From Anodontia alba (Eukaryota > Mollusca > Bivalvia > Lucinida > Lucinidae), in contig OZ024828.1 in assembly GCA_964016985.1 (NCBI GenBank), positions 25,669,543 through 25,733,542 of the forward strand: DNA of 64,000 bases. Direction: 5' to 3'. Numbering within the stretch: the first letter of the stretch is position 1; each line of letters begins with the position of its first letter. Position numbers and translations under genes: made by a program. This document shows positions 21,251 to 32,448 of this stretch, in pieces. The notes below the pieces were generated by a model that had not been told where the DNA came from, did not search any database, and saw nothing but the letters and a program-made list of their open reading frames with translations.

Positions 21251-22780
21251 ACTGACTACACTTGGTAAGAATGGATGAAGACCAAATAACGTCAAGTATT
21301 TTCCGCAAACAAAACTGTGGGCATGACAAAGTTTGCAGAGAACTACCCCAGCATGCATTTTAAAGACATATATAAGTATAAAATTGTATTATATACGAAA
21401 TAATCTAAAGAAAAAACATAAGCACGAACGTCCGAAAGGTGTCTGGTAAAATTTAAGATGTGTCAATATAAAAGATATTGTAAAACTTCCAAAATAAGCA
21501 TTCTCTTGCCAGTTTATCGTAGCGGGTGTATTGGATCAGATATCGGACATTTTTGGTGTCAGTCCATTTCTAGGAACCTTTTAATACATGACATCGAAAA
21601 AGGTAGAGGGTGTATTTGAAATATAGTTTGCATGCGAATTTTAAAGTTGGTTTCAGGCAGTAAACCAAGGTACGCTCCCTTGCCTCAATATCACTTTTTG
21701 CTTCATGCATATGCACATAAGAAAATAAACATTCTGGTTTCTGTTTCTGACTTTAATCTGAATACACAAGATTTTGTTTACTTGTATACTGCTATACAGT
21801 AGATTTATATACATGCATGTCCAAACTGTCTTCAATTAACAAACTTAATTTCCGATCTTAGGGTTAGCAATTTTCTTGTATTGGAGCCCGTGCTAACAGT
21901 GTTTAAAACTTTCAAAAACGGAGTACGCTTACAGGAAGAGCTTGCTTATTTCCGAACCGGAGTAACTTCTTTGGAGACGTATGCTCACTTTCCCTTAGAA
22001 TTGTATACTCCAGTTTGAAAGTGAAAATCTGTAATAAGAAAATCTCTGCAAATCTTGATTTGTTGTTCAAATCCACAGTAAGTGTTATTAGACTGGGATT
22101 TTGAACCTTATAAATAAGACATGTTGTGTATTTGGCATGACGGTGGACCAGATTAAAAATAAAGTTTCAAAATGACATATATAAATTCAAGCCATGATGA
22201 TCTGAAACGTTTTGAGCCTAATTCTATTTTCATATATGGTGTATAATCCAATAACCGCAATTACAACACTTTGCAAGTCTTACACAGAAGCGAACAGATT
22301 GTAAAGTCTTGCCAAAAAGCGGCGTATTATTTCTTCCCTTAAAGGTTGATACCGGAGCTAATTTTGATACATATGTACAACCTTACTTTCTGTAGTCTGA
22401 AAATAATATTTCCAAATGAAATTAAGCTGTCCCTAGTTTGCAATAAAGTGCTTCTGAGGACTGTGTAATAAACTATTATAGGATAATATCTAAGTACGTA
22501 TTTTCTGACTAGGCTACTTAGAAGTAAAATGATGTCAATTCAATAGTGATTATAATCGAATTACTTTAATTTTTTTTTTCTTTTTTATATAGTTGTATTT
22601 TATATATTTTTATGATAAGCATGTATTTTTCTTTCACAGCAGATTCGTCAGCATCTCTGTGATGGCATAAATTATTTTCATACAAATTAGAACACTTATT
22701 CTAATCAATTTATTATAATTATCAAACCAGCAGTCTGGGCAGTCTCAGTTTAAAACAAAATTATTGCGTAAAAAGCAGTG
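21251..22780. other. Non-coding stretch, nothing assigned
   Basis: AT-rich unique-looking DNA. No coherent frame, recognised repeat or RNA gene was seen. Confidence 0.4.
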
Positions 22781-23215
22781 TCGCACGTTCTTGACAGCCG
22801 TGCATTAAACGGCGAAAAGGCGTATATTAATAAGGCAACTCACGCGCTGTTAATGCACGGCTACACAACTTTCAAAATGGTCGTACCGGGGCCACACATT
22901 TGCTGCCGTTACTAGATGTGTACTGCCCGGCCCTAGAACGAGCATAGTCCGTGGAAGCTGTGTTCGCGAGACATTGGTGAAAAGGCGAAACAAAATAGTG
23001 CAAGAAATAACCCGAAATGTAGCAAATGTTTTCAGTTTTTATGGAATAATAGCGATCGAACATGGGTTTTCAATGCATTAACATTCGTCAGTTCCCTTGG
23101 GAGGTGTTGAAAACCGCGGCCTCCTGCCTCGGTTTTCAACATCTCACTCGGGACCTGGCGAATGTTAATGCATGAAAAACCATGTTTGATCCCTATAGTG
23201 AAGCTCCTGTGATTT
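22765..23215. mobile_element. Fold-back repeat, copy 1 (AGCCGTGCATTAA / CGAACATGG)
   Basis: Two hairpins. The first is AGCCGTGCATTAAACGG opposite TGTTAATGCACGGCT (22796-22862). The second is ATGGGTTTTCAATGCATTAA opposite TTAATGCATGAAAAACCAT (23061-23185), with AACCGCGGCC at its centre. A second copy is inserted in the LINE relic at 25285-25662. Confidence 0.65.
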
Positions 23216-23699
23216 TCGTTACGTTACATCTAAAGTAACTCCGGTATCAACCTCTAAACTTTTATCTCTTTCAAAATTGCAATGGAGACCTTAGTGCTAA
23301 CTGAGCTTCAGCCCCAGTGTCATTGATAGCATCAATGCATTTGAGGAGTTTACTTACTCTTTTCAAACTGATGAGGACTAACTGGCTGAAACTAGCTGGT
23401 GTTGTACAGACAATTTGACACTTCAGCTTTTGTCTTGTGAGTTGTGGCTGTGTTCATTGCTTTCATTGATCAGTCCCTTTGGAATCTGTATAGCTTTCTC
23501 TAATTTCCAATATAGTATACAGTGATTTCATTTGATCATTAACTTCTTTGTTTGTCAATTCCATATATGAGAGAGATTTAACACAGCCCTTACTGAACCC
23601 TCTGTGAAATACGCGCTTGTATGGTTTCTTTATGGTTGTCAATATATCCATTACAATACAGGCAATTATAAGTTTTCCCATGACAAGGTAATCATTCCG

Positions 23700-23722
23700 A
23701 AAAAAAAAAAAAAAAAAAAAAA
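23700..23722. repeat. Poly-A tract
   Basis: About 23 A. It ends immediately before a GTACTATTCCGAAAAAGGG segment. Confidence 0.85.
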
Positions 23723-23949
23723 GACTAGACTCATTTGTACTATTCCGAAAAAGGGAGTCTTCGGAACAAATCAAATTCTGAAAATTGCAGACACGATTTT
23801 GATTGAGACTATTCAAGTGGAATACGTATGAACCAAGTAATTCCAATGGATCAGTGTAATTATATTAACACTATAGCAAAACTATGCGAAGATACCCAGA
23901 AAATGCCACAATCACGAAGCACAACCCTCCAGAGGCACCGAAGTCTGAG

Positions 23950-24730
23950 TTGTGTATTTTTTCTGGTTTTGATTTATTCTGTATTTCAGATGAGTTCCTA
24001 CTTTAGAATATTTTATGATAACAGTAGCAGTCTTTACATGTGAGTGTTTGTATGATTGTCGTACAACGTCGCCATTTACTTCGAGATGAAGTGTAATTTT
24101 TATTTATAATTATATGTTTTAGACAATTGAACAAATATTTGTACGTTGAGCTGCTCTCAAAGCTGCTATGAGAGGGGACGGGTGTGTGTGTTTGTGTGTG
24201 TGTGTGGGGGGAGGGGGGCGGGGGTGTCGGGGGGCGGGGAGGGTCGGTCGGGTACATGAAGGATGTTCCACGATTTCAATATTCCTTCTCGCACAACGTC
24301 GCCATTCACTTCGGTGAAGTGCAATTTTTATTTATAGTTTATATGTTTTAGACAGCTGAGCAAATATGTGTACATGTACGTAGAGTTGCTCTCAACGCTG
24401 CTATGGGAGGGGACGGGGGCGTGTGTTTGTGTGCGGGAGGGGTGTGGGAGGGGTTGGGGTACGTGAAGGAGGTTCCATGATTTCAATATTCCTACCAAAC
24501 AGATTCAATAAAGTAAAATACATGTACTACTTTTTGTTTTTGACTTCTCCTGTATTTCCAAAGGATTCCTTCTTTGAAATAATTTGTGATCGTTACAGGC
24601 TTTTGTGTGACGGCAGAGAGAGAGTGTGTGTGTGTGTGTGTAGGGTGTGTGTGGGTGGGTGGGAGCGGGGAGGGAGGGGGGGGCAAAATACGCTTTCCAC
24701 CCCCGACAGAGAGCTGATATTACCAAATTG
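23950..24730 (+). repeat. Threefold local repeat with G/T-rich tracts
   Basis: CAACGTCGCCATTTACTTCG and CAACGTCGCCATTCACTTCG (24066, 24296) each precede a GAGAGGGGACGG or GGGAGGGGACGG block, a GT/GGGG tract and ATTTCAATATTCCT. A third, shorter unit runs 24520-24700. TTCCTACTTTAGAATA at 23996 matches TTCCTTCTTTGAAATA near 24566. Confidence 0.7.
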
Positions 24731-24959
24731 TCTGGCCGCCAAATGACATGCGTGAGAGTGTGATTCCGTTCAATACTGCTACGGGAAGGCTTGAGCGATT
24801 TTTTTTTTCTTTTTTTTTAGTCCTCATGAACATACTCAATCAGATCATATCTGCTATTTTCCGCTTTTGATAATTTTTTTTCTGACTGATTGTACTGAAT
24901 TGTGTATGCCAACTTTTGCAGTAAAACATTTGCCTTATGGTTATACAAGATAGGGTGTT

Positions 24960-27095
24960 GGGTCTTCATTATGCCAGGCTGGGGAAGCTGGTTACATAGT
25001 AGGATGACGGTTCCTGGGAGAAAACTATTCTGGTACCCTGTGAATGCTCTCCGGATTTGCCGAAAGCGATTGTCATGGACTCTGGTTCTCTTTGTCAGAG
25101 AGTGGATAGAGTCAGACTGAGCTCAGCTGGGATGCTTACTAGCTGGTGTACGATGCGATTTATCATTGTCAATCGGGCTAGTTCTCTTCGTCTTTGCAGT
25201 GTCCAAGGTGGATTTACCTAACATTTTAGTGACACTGCTTGTGCGCCTGTAGACCTTAGCTATTAATCCAGCTGCCCGGTGTTGTACAATATTATTGCAT
25301 AAAAAGCACGTTATCAACAGCCGTGCATTAACCGGCGAAAGGCCGTGTATTAACAAAGCAATGCACGTGCTGTCAATGCACGGCTACGCAACTTACAGTA
25401 TGATCGTAGCGGGGGCCACAGATCTGTTACGAGCATAGTCCGTGCAAATTGCGTTCGCGAGACATCGGTGAAAATACGAAACAAAGTAGTGCAAGAAATA
25501 ACGCAAAATGTAGCAAATGTTTTCAGTTTTTATGTAATAATAGCGATCGAACATGGTTTTTCAATGCAGTAACATTCGCGAGGTCCCTAGGGAGGTGTTG
25601 AAAACCGCGGCCTCCGACCTGGCGAATGTTAATGCAAGAAAAACCATGTTTGATCCCTATATTCTGATAATTTGTTTCTGTCTAAGGTATCCGTGTTGTA
25701 GAAGCATACTCCAGTCGCACGAAGATCTTGTAGGCCGCGATTTTGCTGTCTGTGATGCGCCTCATATGTTTCTTTCAAGAAAGGCCATCGTAAAGTTTGT
25801 CCTCTTAGTGATGTTATCAGTGTGCTTTCCCCACGATAGGTCGCTTCTGATGGTTACATCGATCTAGTTTGCATCAGTCTTCGTCACTAGTTATATATGG
25901 AGTAATCTGAGCAGATTGGTCGTCGTTTGTTTGTTATATGCAGGATTTCACATTTATGGGCGTTGAAAGCCATCTACTACTTTTTGCTCCCGTCGCTAGC
26001 GTCTGTTGTGGTCTTATTGCAGCTCTAGACAGTCAGAGCTTTTCTATATAGCAGGCTATCATCCGCAAATAATCTGATCTCGGATGTGGCACACATCTGT
26101 TATCAGGCAAAGAACAGAAGTGGGCCCAAGGATAAGAGAATCTGACGTTACAGGTGACGACTTCTTACCTTCTATGGCAATGTCCTAGGTTCTTACTGAT
26201 AATAGGAAGTCATCAATCCATCCAAGATGGTGCCCTATGACTCCAAAGTTCTTCAACATGAAGAGTAAGCGTTGATGATGGGTCTTTTTAAATGCCCTGG
26301 AAGCCTTGCAGGACGGAGTCATTCTTGTGTTTGTTAATTGCCAAGTCCTTTGTTTAGATCGATGGTGAGAAGACGTTAAGACTCATATGGTCGTCTTTTT
26401 CTAAAGTCATGCTGAGGATCTGTAGGTAAGCCATGTTTCTCATAATGAATGATGAAGCTATTGTGGCTTACATGCTCTAGGGTCTTCCAGATGATGGATA
26501 TCAGTGAGGTAGGTCTTTAATATACTGGTATTGTACAACTTCTCTTCCTGAAAACCGGGTAACCAAAGCTACCTTCCAGTCTAGTGGTATCCTATCAATT
26601 TTGATGGATATCTGGAACAAATTGTTGAGACCAGGAGCTAGTTCTTTTGCAGCTTCTCTTAGTAATCCCCCTAGTATATTGTCTGGTCCGGTTGCTTTGT
26701 GGTGTTTTCTGTCCTTCAGTAACTATAGAACGTTTTTGATGTTGACTCTGATTGCTTGCTAACTTGATGTTTGTCCGTATCCGAGGTATGTCCCATTTAC
26801 TGAAGACGGAGCAAAACAGATCACCCATAATGTTTGCCTTATTTAGACTGTCGGAAAATGTGAGCCTATCCTCCTTCAAAGGAGCGACACCAGATCAGTT
26901 TTTCCTTTTGACTTGATGAAATTCCAAAAGGGTTTTGAATTCGCACTCTCGTTTATCAACATGTCGTTTACATTCTCATCATGTACATCTCTGCAGGCAT
27001 TTTAAGCTTATTTCGGGAGTACCTGGATTTCTTGGCATGTCGACAGCAGCATAGTTTTAGCCATGTGATACGTCTAACGTCATGATTTAGCATGA
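24960..27095 (-). pseudogene. Relic of a CR1/Jockey-like LINE reverse transcriptase
   Basis: Read on the minus strand across several frame breaks. The N-terminal part (about 26860-26980) gives SKPFWNFIKSK and KEDRLTFSDSLNKANIMGD. The fingers (about 26590-26680) give LLREAAKELAPGLNNLFQIS. A degenerate GP-box LILGP lies near 26120. The catalytic box SEIRLFADDSLLYRKAL is intact, with FADD at 26058-26069. The C-terminal thumb (about 25180-25290) gives VQHRAAGLIAKVYRRTSSV. The order and spacing match ORF2 RT of CR1/Jockey-type LINEs. The endonuclease is absent and many stops and shifts are present, so it is dead and probably 5'-truncated. A fold-back repeat (25285-25662) splits the thumb region. 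Confidence 0.8.
25285..25662. mobile_element. Fold-back repeat, copy 2, inserted in the LINE relic
   Basis: It carries the two hairpins of the 22765 copy: AGCCGTGCATTAACCGG with TCAATGCACGGCT, and CATGGTTTTTCAATGC with TAATGCAAGAAAAACCATG. LINE-derived protein similarity stops near 25665 and resumes near 25285, which bounds the insertion. Confidence 0.65.
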
Positions 27096-27372
27096 TACCT
27101 GATCTTTTTGTTGGTAGTTTTGAGTCACTTTTTTTCAAAATCATGAATTACTTCCATTGAGTTGTACACAACATTTGTATAATGTAAAAAGGAGACAATG
27201 ACCTTCAGGAAGGAAGCTGGGTATTAAAGGGACACATGCATTTGACCTGCGGTAAACTCATGCAAATTAGTTCGAAATCCCTTCATACACGACAAAGATA
27301 TAAGCTGGACCAAAATGTAAACACAAAGACGTACGGACAGACGGATCCACACACGGACGGCGCCATTACTTT

Positions 27373-27480
27373 CCCAGCAGGTACATGATGTTTATACAAC
27401 GTCGTCTCAACGTCGATGCGACGTCATGACGTTGCATCGACGTTAAGGCGACGTTGTATAGACGTCATGTGTCTGCTGGG
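27373..27480. mobile_element. J2: MITE with CCCAGCAGGTACATGA end
   Basis: CCCAGCAGGTACATGA and TCATGTGTCTGCTGGG ends. Internal CAACGTCG/CGACGTTG repeats are centred on GTCATGAC. Confidence 0.65.
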
Positions 27481-27540
27481 TTATCTCCCTCAGCATACTC
27501 TCTTCACGTATGGACGGACAGACGAATCTCTGATACTACT

Positions 27541-27662
27541 AGTAAATCTTGAATGTACTACTTCTACTACTGCTACTAATAATTCATGTGTGTGCACTAC
27601 TACTACTACCATTACTACTTCTACGATCACCGCTACCACTACTATTACTACTATTAGTACAG
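27541..27662. repeat. Imperfect (ACT)n/(TAC)n microsatellite
   Basis: Interrupted ACT, ACC and ATT triplets with several breaks. The open frame across it is rich in Thr and Ser only because of the repeat. Confidence 0.8.
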
Positions 27663-27884
27663 TGAACCTTCGCTACAACGATAGCATTTGTTCCCAAAGA
27701 TGTAATTAAAATGAATATTGCTGCTGTGACGAATCCTTAAACGTAACAGAAAGACATGTGCGAAAGATGTTGTTTTGGTTTTATTTATCACTTATCACAT
27801 AGTGGCCTAATTTCCCAACTTTCAGCATGAAATATCTCGCAATGTAGATGGTCTACATGCATGCAAATGTGATAAGTCAGTTAT

Positions 27885-28065
27885 ACCATGGTTCTGCGCA
27901 TGTACGTGCGATAATGCACTCGCTCACGCTCGTGCAGTATCGCATCGTACATGCGCACGAACCATGGTATAATTAAGACTTATTCATAGAACATATGTTT
28001 TGGATATATGTTAGAATCGCCTCAGTGAGTTTATTCTTACAAATATCCAAAACATATGTTTCGTG
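27885..28065. repeat. Two palindromes in succession
   Basis: The first is ATACCATGGTTCTGCGCATG opposite CATGCGCACGAACCATGGTA (27882-27972). The second is AACATATGTTTTGGATAT opposite ATATCCAAAACATATGTT (27990-28061), with TTAGAATCGCCTCAGTGAG inside, a fragment of the shared core module. Confidence 0.6.
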
Positions 28066-28134
28066 TAATATTTAATACAATATTCTTGCCTCATTCCTGA
28101 TTAACTGTCACCTCGATAGAAAATGTTTTGTGCC

Positions 28135-30050
28135 AGTCAAATTATGCTCCCCTTTCCCTACCAAAGGGAGGGGGCACATATTGTTTTTGGGACGGATCCC
28201 GTCGGCGTCGGCGTCAGCGTCGGCTTCGGCGTAAAACTTCTTGTCCGCTCTGTAACTTGAATACCCTTTGGAATGTTTTGATGATACTTTGTAGAAAAGT
28301 AGAACAGGACCAGACGATGTGTCATGTACAAGAATGACAACTCTGTCCCTCTTACTTTTGGAGTTATCATCCTTTGTTTTATTTGAAAAAGATTTCGTGT
28401 CCGCTCTGTAACTCGAATACCGTTCGGAATATTTCGATGGTACTTGGCAGAAATGTAGAACATGACCAGACGATATGTCGTGTACAAGACTGACAATTCT
28501 GCCTTTCTTACTTTTGGCGTTATCTCCCTTTGTTATGTCTGACAGTGATTATCCATTGAATTCATGTCCGCTCTGTAAGTCAAAGACCCTTTGGAATATT
28601 TTTATGATACTTGGTAGAAATGTAGAACAGGACCAGATGACGTGTCGCGTACAAGAATGACATCTTTGCCTTTCTTACTTTTGGCGTTATCTCACTTTGT
28701 TATATTTGACAGAGATTATCCATTGATATTGTGTCCGCTCTGTAAGTCAAAGACCCTTTGGGATATTTTTATGATACTTGGTAGAAATGTAGAACAGGAC
28801 CACACGACGTATCGAGTACAAGAATGACAACTCAGCGTTTCTTACATTTGGAGTTATCACCCTTTGTTTTATTTGAAAAAAGATTTCGTGTCCGCTCTGT
28901 AACTCGAATACCCTTTGGAATATTTCGATGGTATTTCGCAGAAATATAGAACAGGACCAGATGGTATGTCGCGTACAAGAATACCTACTCTGCCTTTCTT
29001 ACTTTTGGCGTTATTTTCCTTTGTTGTATTTGACAGTGATAATTCATTGATTTCGTGTCCGCTCTGTAAGTCAGAGACCCTTTGGAATATTTTATGATAC
29101 TTTATAGAAATGTAGAACAGGACCAGATGACATGTCGCATACAAGAATGACAACTCTGCCTTTCTTACTTTTGGCGTTATTTCTCTTTGTTATGTCTCTC
29201 AGGGATTATCTATTGATTTCGTGTCCGCTCTGCAAGTCAAAGACCCTTTGGGATATTTTTATGATACTTGGTAGAAATGTAGAACAGGACCAGGCAACGT
29301 GTCATGTACAAAATGACAACTCTGCCTTTCTTACTTTTGGCGTTATCTCCCTTTCTTATGTCTGACAATGATTATCCATTGATTTCGTGTCCGCTCTATA
29401 AGGACCTATGGAATATTTTATGATACTTGGTAGAAATGTAGAACAGGACCAGACGACGTGTCGCGTACAAAAATGACAACTCTGGCTTTCTTACTTTTGG
29501 AATTGTCTCTCTTTGTTTTGTTTGAAATAGATTTCCTATCTGCTCTGTAACTGGAATACCCTTCAGAATATTTTGATGGTACCTTGTAGAACTGTAGAAT
29601 ATGACAAGACGACGTGTTCCTCACAAGAATGCTCTGCCTTCCTTACTTTTGCTGTTATCTCCCTTTGTTATATTTGACACTGATTATTTTGTTTGTTTGT
29701 GTTGATGTTTTGCGGCCCAGTCAACCCAATGGGGTCATGTCGAGCGCGGTCAGTTTACCTAACCATTCGTTTACTGGGCAGGCTTAGTCCTCTAAGCGGT
29801 TAACCAGTATTGTGCACATTCTTTCGCCAGAAACTGACAACTGCCCTTCTTGAATCAGCGGAAGGGAGAGAATGACCGTAGAAAATATTTCATGATCAAT
29901 CTCCACGAAAGAATGTTGCCGACCTCGGTGGGGGTTGAACCCGTGACCTCCTGGTCTCCAGTCGGACGGCGCATCCAACTGAGCCACCGAGGCTTGACAC
30001 TGATTATACATTGATTTAGTGTCTGCTGTGTAAGTCGAAAAAGCGTTGAC
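28135..30050 (+). repeat. Tandem array with a period of about 165 bp, led by a GTCGGC repeat
   Basis: Ten recognisable units begin TCCGCTCTGTAA or close variants at 28243, 28400, 28567, 28734, 28891, 29058, 29224, 29390, 29540 and 30022. Each unit has AGACCCTTTGGAATATT, GTAGAACAGGACCAGA, CAAGAATGACAACTCT and TTACTTTTGGCGTTAT. The left lead is TGCTCCCCTTTCCC with GGGAGGGGGCAC, then a GTCGGC-rich stretch. Since 165 is a multiple of three, several units show similar 60-codon open frames. The last two units are separated by a SINE. Confidence 0.85.
29674..30007 (-). mobile_element. Complete tRNA-derived SINE with 14-bp target duplication
   Basis: The body is 29688-29993. Perfect TTGACACTGATTAT copies flank it (29674-29687 and 29994-30007). 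On the minus strand the head GCCTCGGTGGCTCAGTTGG carries box A and GGTTCAACCC carries box B. A central domain with AGAAGGGCAGTTGTCAG and GGTTAACCGCTTAGAGGACT follows. The tail is GACATGACCCCATTGGGTTG then ACTGGGCCGCAAAACATCAA and a CAAA-rich end. Retroposition by a partner LINE is inferred from the duplication. It interrupts the 165-bp array. Confidence 0.9.
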
Positions 30051-30286
30051 TGTACATTCTTATTTTTACTAAGAGTTTATTACAAGGAAGTTGATAAGAC
30101 AAGAAAAAGAGGACAATCAATAAGTTTGTGTAATATTATGTTTTGTTTGTCAGTAAAGTGCATAAGATACTATGTACAGAATACTACAGAAAGTGTGTTT
30201 ATCGACTCAGATCTGTCTCATTTAAATTCAGTCAAGCAATTATAATAAGTACGACACAAAATATCGTATATATAACCTTTACAGCT

Positions 30287-30465
30287 GTCTGGGCGAATTC
30301 CGGCAGACGACAAATTGATGGTACTTTTTCTTATGCTTTCCCAGAAAACAGGATTTGACTTTTCATGCAAATTTTCTCCATTGCATGAAACGTCAGCTCC
30401 TGTTTCCCGGGAACAAATAAGAAACATATTTCAAAAAATCGTCTGCTGAAAATTTATCCCAGAGT
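30287..30465. mobile_element. F4: palindromic MITE upstream of the second USP-like exon
   Basis: CTGGGCGAATTCCGGCAGAC and TCGTCTGCTGAAAATTT ends. The arms around TTCTCCATTGCATG are shortened, so the centre is asymmetric. It ends about 200 bp before the ATG at 30663. Confidence 0.6.
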
Positions 30466-30608
30466 GCTTAGCGTTCACGCAAAATTTACCGGGCGTGTAT
30501 TTTATTTACACATTGATCAAAACAGTTTCATTGAAAAACCGCAGTTACTTTTATTATACTTTCCAGTGTTAAAACTGCTGGTGTCTATAATAAACATTAG
30601 GATTGCAC

Positions 30609-30616
30609 TATATAAG
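30609..30616 (+). promoter_or_regulatory. TATA-like box upstream of the second USP-like exon
   Basis: TATATAAG ends 46 bp before the ATG at 30663. That spacing suits a TATA box with a start site about 30 bp downstream and a very short 5' leader. AT-rich sequence makes chance matches common, so this rests on position as much as on motif. Confidence 0.35.
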
Positions 30617-30662
30617 TGATTTCTTGTCAGAAACATTGCTGGAATTATTTGTGGAGATTACA

Positions 30663-30741
30663 ATGGCCCTGTGTGCACCTGATAAAGAACTGGTCATTAT
30701 ATGTTTAGATGGTAGCTCTCATGCAGCGATTGCTTTTGAAT
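30663..30741 (+). CDS. Candidate first coding exon of a second universal-stress-protein-like gene
   Basis: ATG 30663 opens 26 codons plus one base, and the donor GTAAGT starts at 30742. The peptide contains LVIICLDGSSHAAIAFE, the same strand-loop-helix start as the exon at 5324, with a clearer USP signature (DGSxHAxxAFE). Equal exon length and phase 1 at both donors argue for common descent and not for chance open frames. The protein sequences are well diverged, so this is not a recent segmental copy. A TATA-like box lies 47 bp upstream of the ATG. The intron begins with a family B element at 30820. Downstream exons with the USP C-terminal glycine-rich loop (GSRGxG-type) were not recognised in the rest of the window. 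Confidence 0.6.
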
Positions 30742-30819
30742 GTAAGTGATCCATGTACTTAATATATACATGGGCGGATTCGGAGGGAGTTCAAGGGCTT
30801 TTTCATGTGATTTGATATA

Positions 30820-31125
30820 CAGTCGACTCCCGTTATCTCGAAGGTCAAGGGACCCTCTGAAATACTTCGAGATATCCGTACCTCGACATATCAGATTTGC
30901 AGGATTGAGGAAAAATAAATCGAACAATCACATTTCACAAATGAGTATATAATTTGACTCCTGATGTTAGAGATATATTGAAAATATTGCGGAGCAATTT
31001 CTCCTCTTTTCCACAATATTTTGTTAACTGTTCTTAGATTTTCATGTTTAAACAGGGACCAGATTTTCACTTCGAGATATGCGGTTATTCGAGATAAGCG
31101 AAGTCGAGATAACGGGAGTGGACTG
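30820..31125. mobile_element. B2: pogo/Tigger-like MITE with TA duplication
   Basis: CAGTCGACTCCCGTTATCTC and GAGATAACGGGAGTGGACTG are near-perfect inverted ends, flanked by TA on both sides (30818-30819, 31126-31127). It lies in the presumed first intron of the USP-like gene. Confidence 0.85.
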
Positions 31126-31237
31126 TATTTTGGGAGACCGTATTTATCCTAAATATTCCCTTAATCTTTATCTTCAATTACTCTCCAACCCAAGTCCAGT
31201 TTACTACCTATGCATGTCTGTTAACCAGCTAAATGAA

Positions 31238-31302
31238 TGACAGTGTAGATCCTGATCAGGCGACGCGTTCTGCGACGTCTGATCTGGTTTACTCTGTTTG
31301 CA
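31238..31302. mobile_element. Family G MITE
   Basis: ACAGTGTAGATCCTGATCAG and CTGATCTGGTTTACTCTGTT, with GGCGACGCGTTCTGCGACGT at the centre. Confidence 0.55.
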
Positions 31303-31837
31303 CAGTACTGGCTTTCCGAATAAAAAGAGTAAGAACGATAATTTGATGAAGTTGAACCTCTCAAAAATTATCCTGGATCCGCCCCTGTTTATACAGGCGA
31401 AACTATATATCTAAATGGTTGCATGACATGTACTTTCAAAATGATCCGTATCATGCAGACAGGGTGTATGGTGCTGGTGGGTGGGGTGGGGGGGGGGGCG
31501 GGAGGGCTGGCTTCAAGTGCTTGTAAAGAACCTGACGTCCGCCCGGACGTACATGTACCAGGACCGTTGCACATCACTGGTTCCGTCTCGTATACATTTC
31601 AAGCTTTAGCACTCTGTAGGCTAATTCATCATATAAAAACTTGTTTTCATCTTCTTAATTGTCACACAAATACAAGCCATTTCTTCATAGTAGACGATTT
31701 TGAGGAAATACCAGATCTTAGATTTAGTAAATAAAAAAGCAAAAAAAAAAAAAAAAAAACCTTTCAAATATTTGCTCTCATTCATAGTCAGCAAGCTTAT
31801 ATTTAACCCTTATATTGAACCCGGCTATGCACTGCCT

Positions 31838-32010
31838 TTGCAAACAGTGTAGATCCAGATCAGTTGGCTTCTTCAGAAGCCAACTGATTTGGATCTGCAC
31901 TGTTTGTCATTCAGTTGGTGAATTTATATCAACAATCTAGATTAAGGGATCCGATTGACTGACAGTTACTGTAGAAATAGGCGTGGCATCTTAATCTATT
32001 CAGACTGACA
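31838..32010 (+). repeat. Composite repeat with family G palindrome
   Basis: GATCAGTTGGCTTCTTCAGA and AGCCAACTGATTTGGATC arms, then AATCTAGATTAAGGGATCCG and AGGCGTGGCATCTTAAT, as at 12630-12797. Confidence 0.55.
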
Positions 32011-32448
32011 AGGATGAAGTTTTCATCTTCGGAACCTCTGTAATATGCTTGCGGAGAGTTCGTCTCCGCCCATTTTTTCAGTGGGCCGTTAATAACCAAT
32101 TTCATTACCTAACTTATTTCTGAGGTTCTAAACACAACCATAAAAACAATGCTTTATTTATTATGTTCATCCTGCACTGAACTACCCCAACCTCATTTCT
32201 CCACATTATATAGTAAAATAAGGAAAGTGTAGAGCACGATTATCAACGTTCCAAATAAGCTTGTGAGTCGGCATATTTAGGGTTTTAATATTTCGTAAAC
32301 GCACACAGAATTCTGTCGGCGGACAGCGAATCCCTAAACAAGTTGCGAGTGTATTCAGACTGATCATAGCACGCGTTGTAGGAAATTTCAGCAAACACAG
32401 AAGTCCGCAACAATGTTCATTCGACGTTATAACGACCTTGTGTTACTT

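Noticed and set aside
26595..26879. Independent 94-codon gene on the minus strand
   Set aside because: It is one frame segment of the LINE RT relic and continues into neighbouring frames after a shift.
28475..29365. Series of similar 60-77-codon peptides with hydrophobic starts
   Set aside because: They arise from tandem 165-bp units, a length divisible by three. The stop codon recurs in each unit and no shared splice or start context is present.
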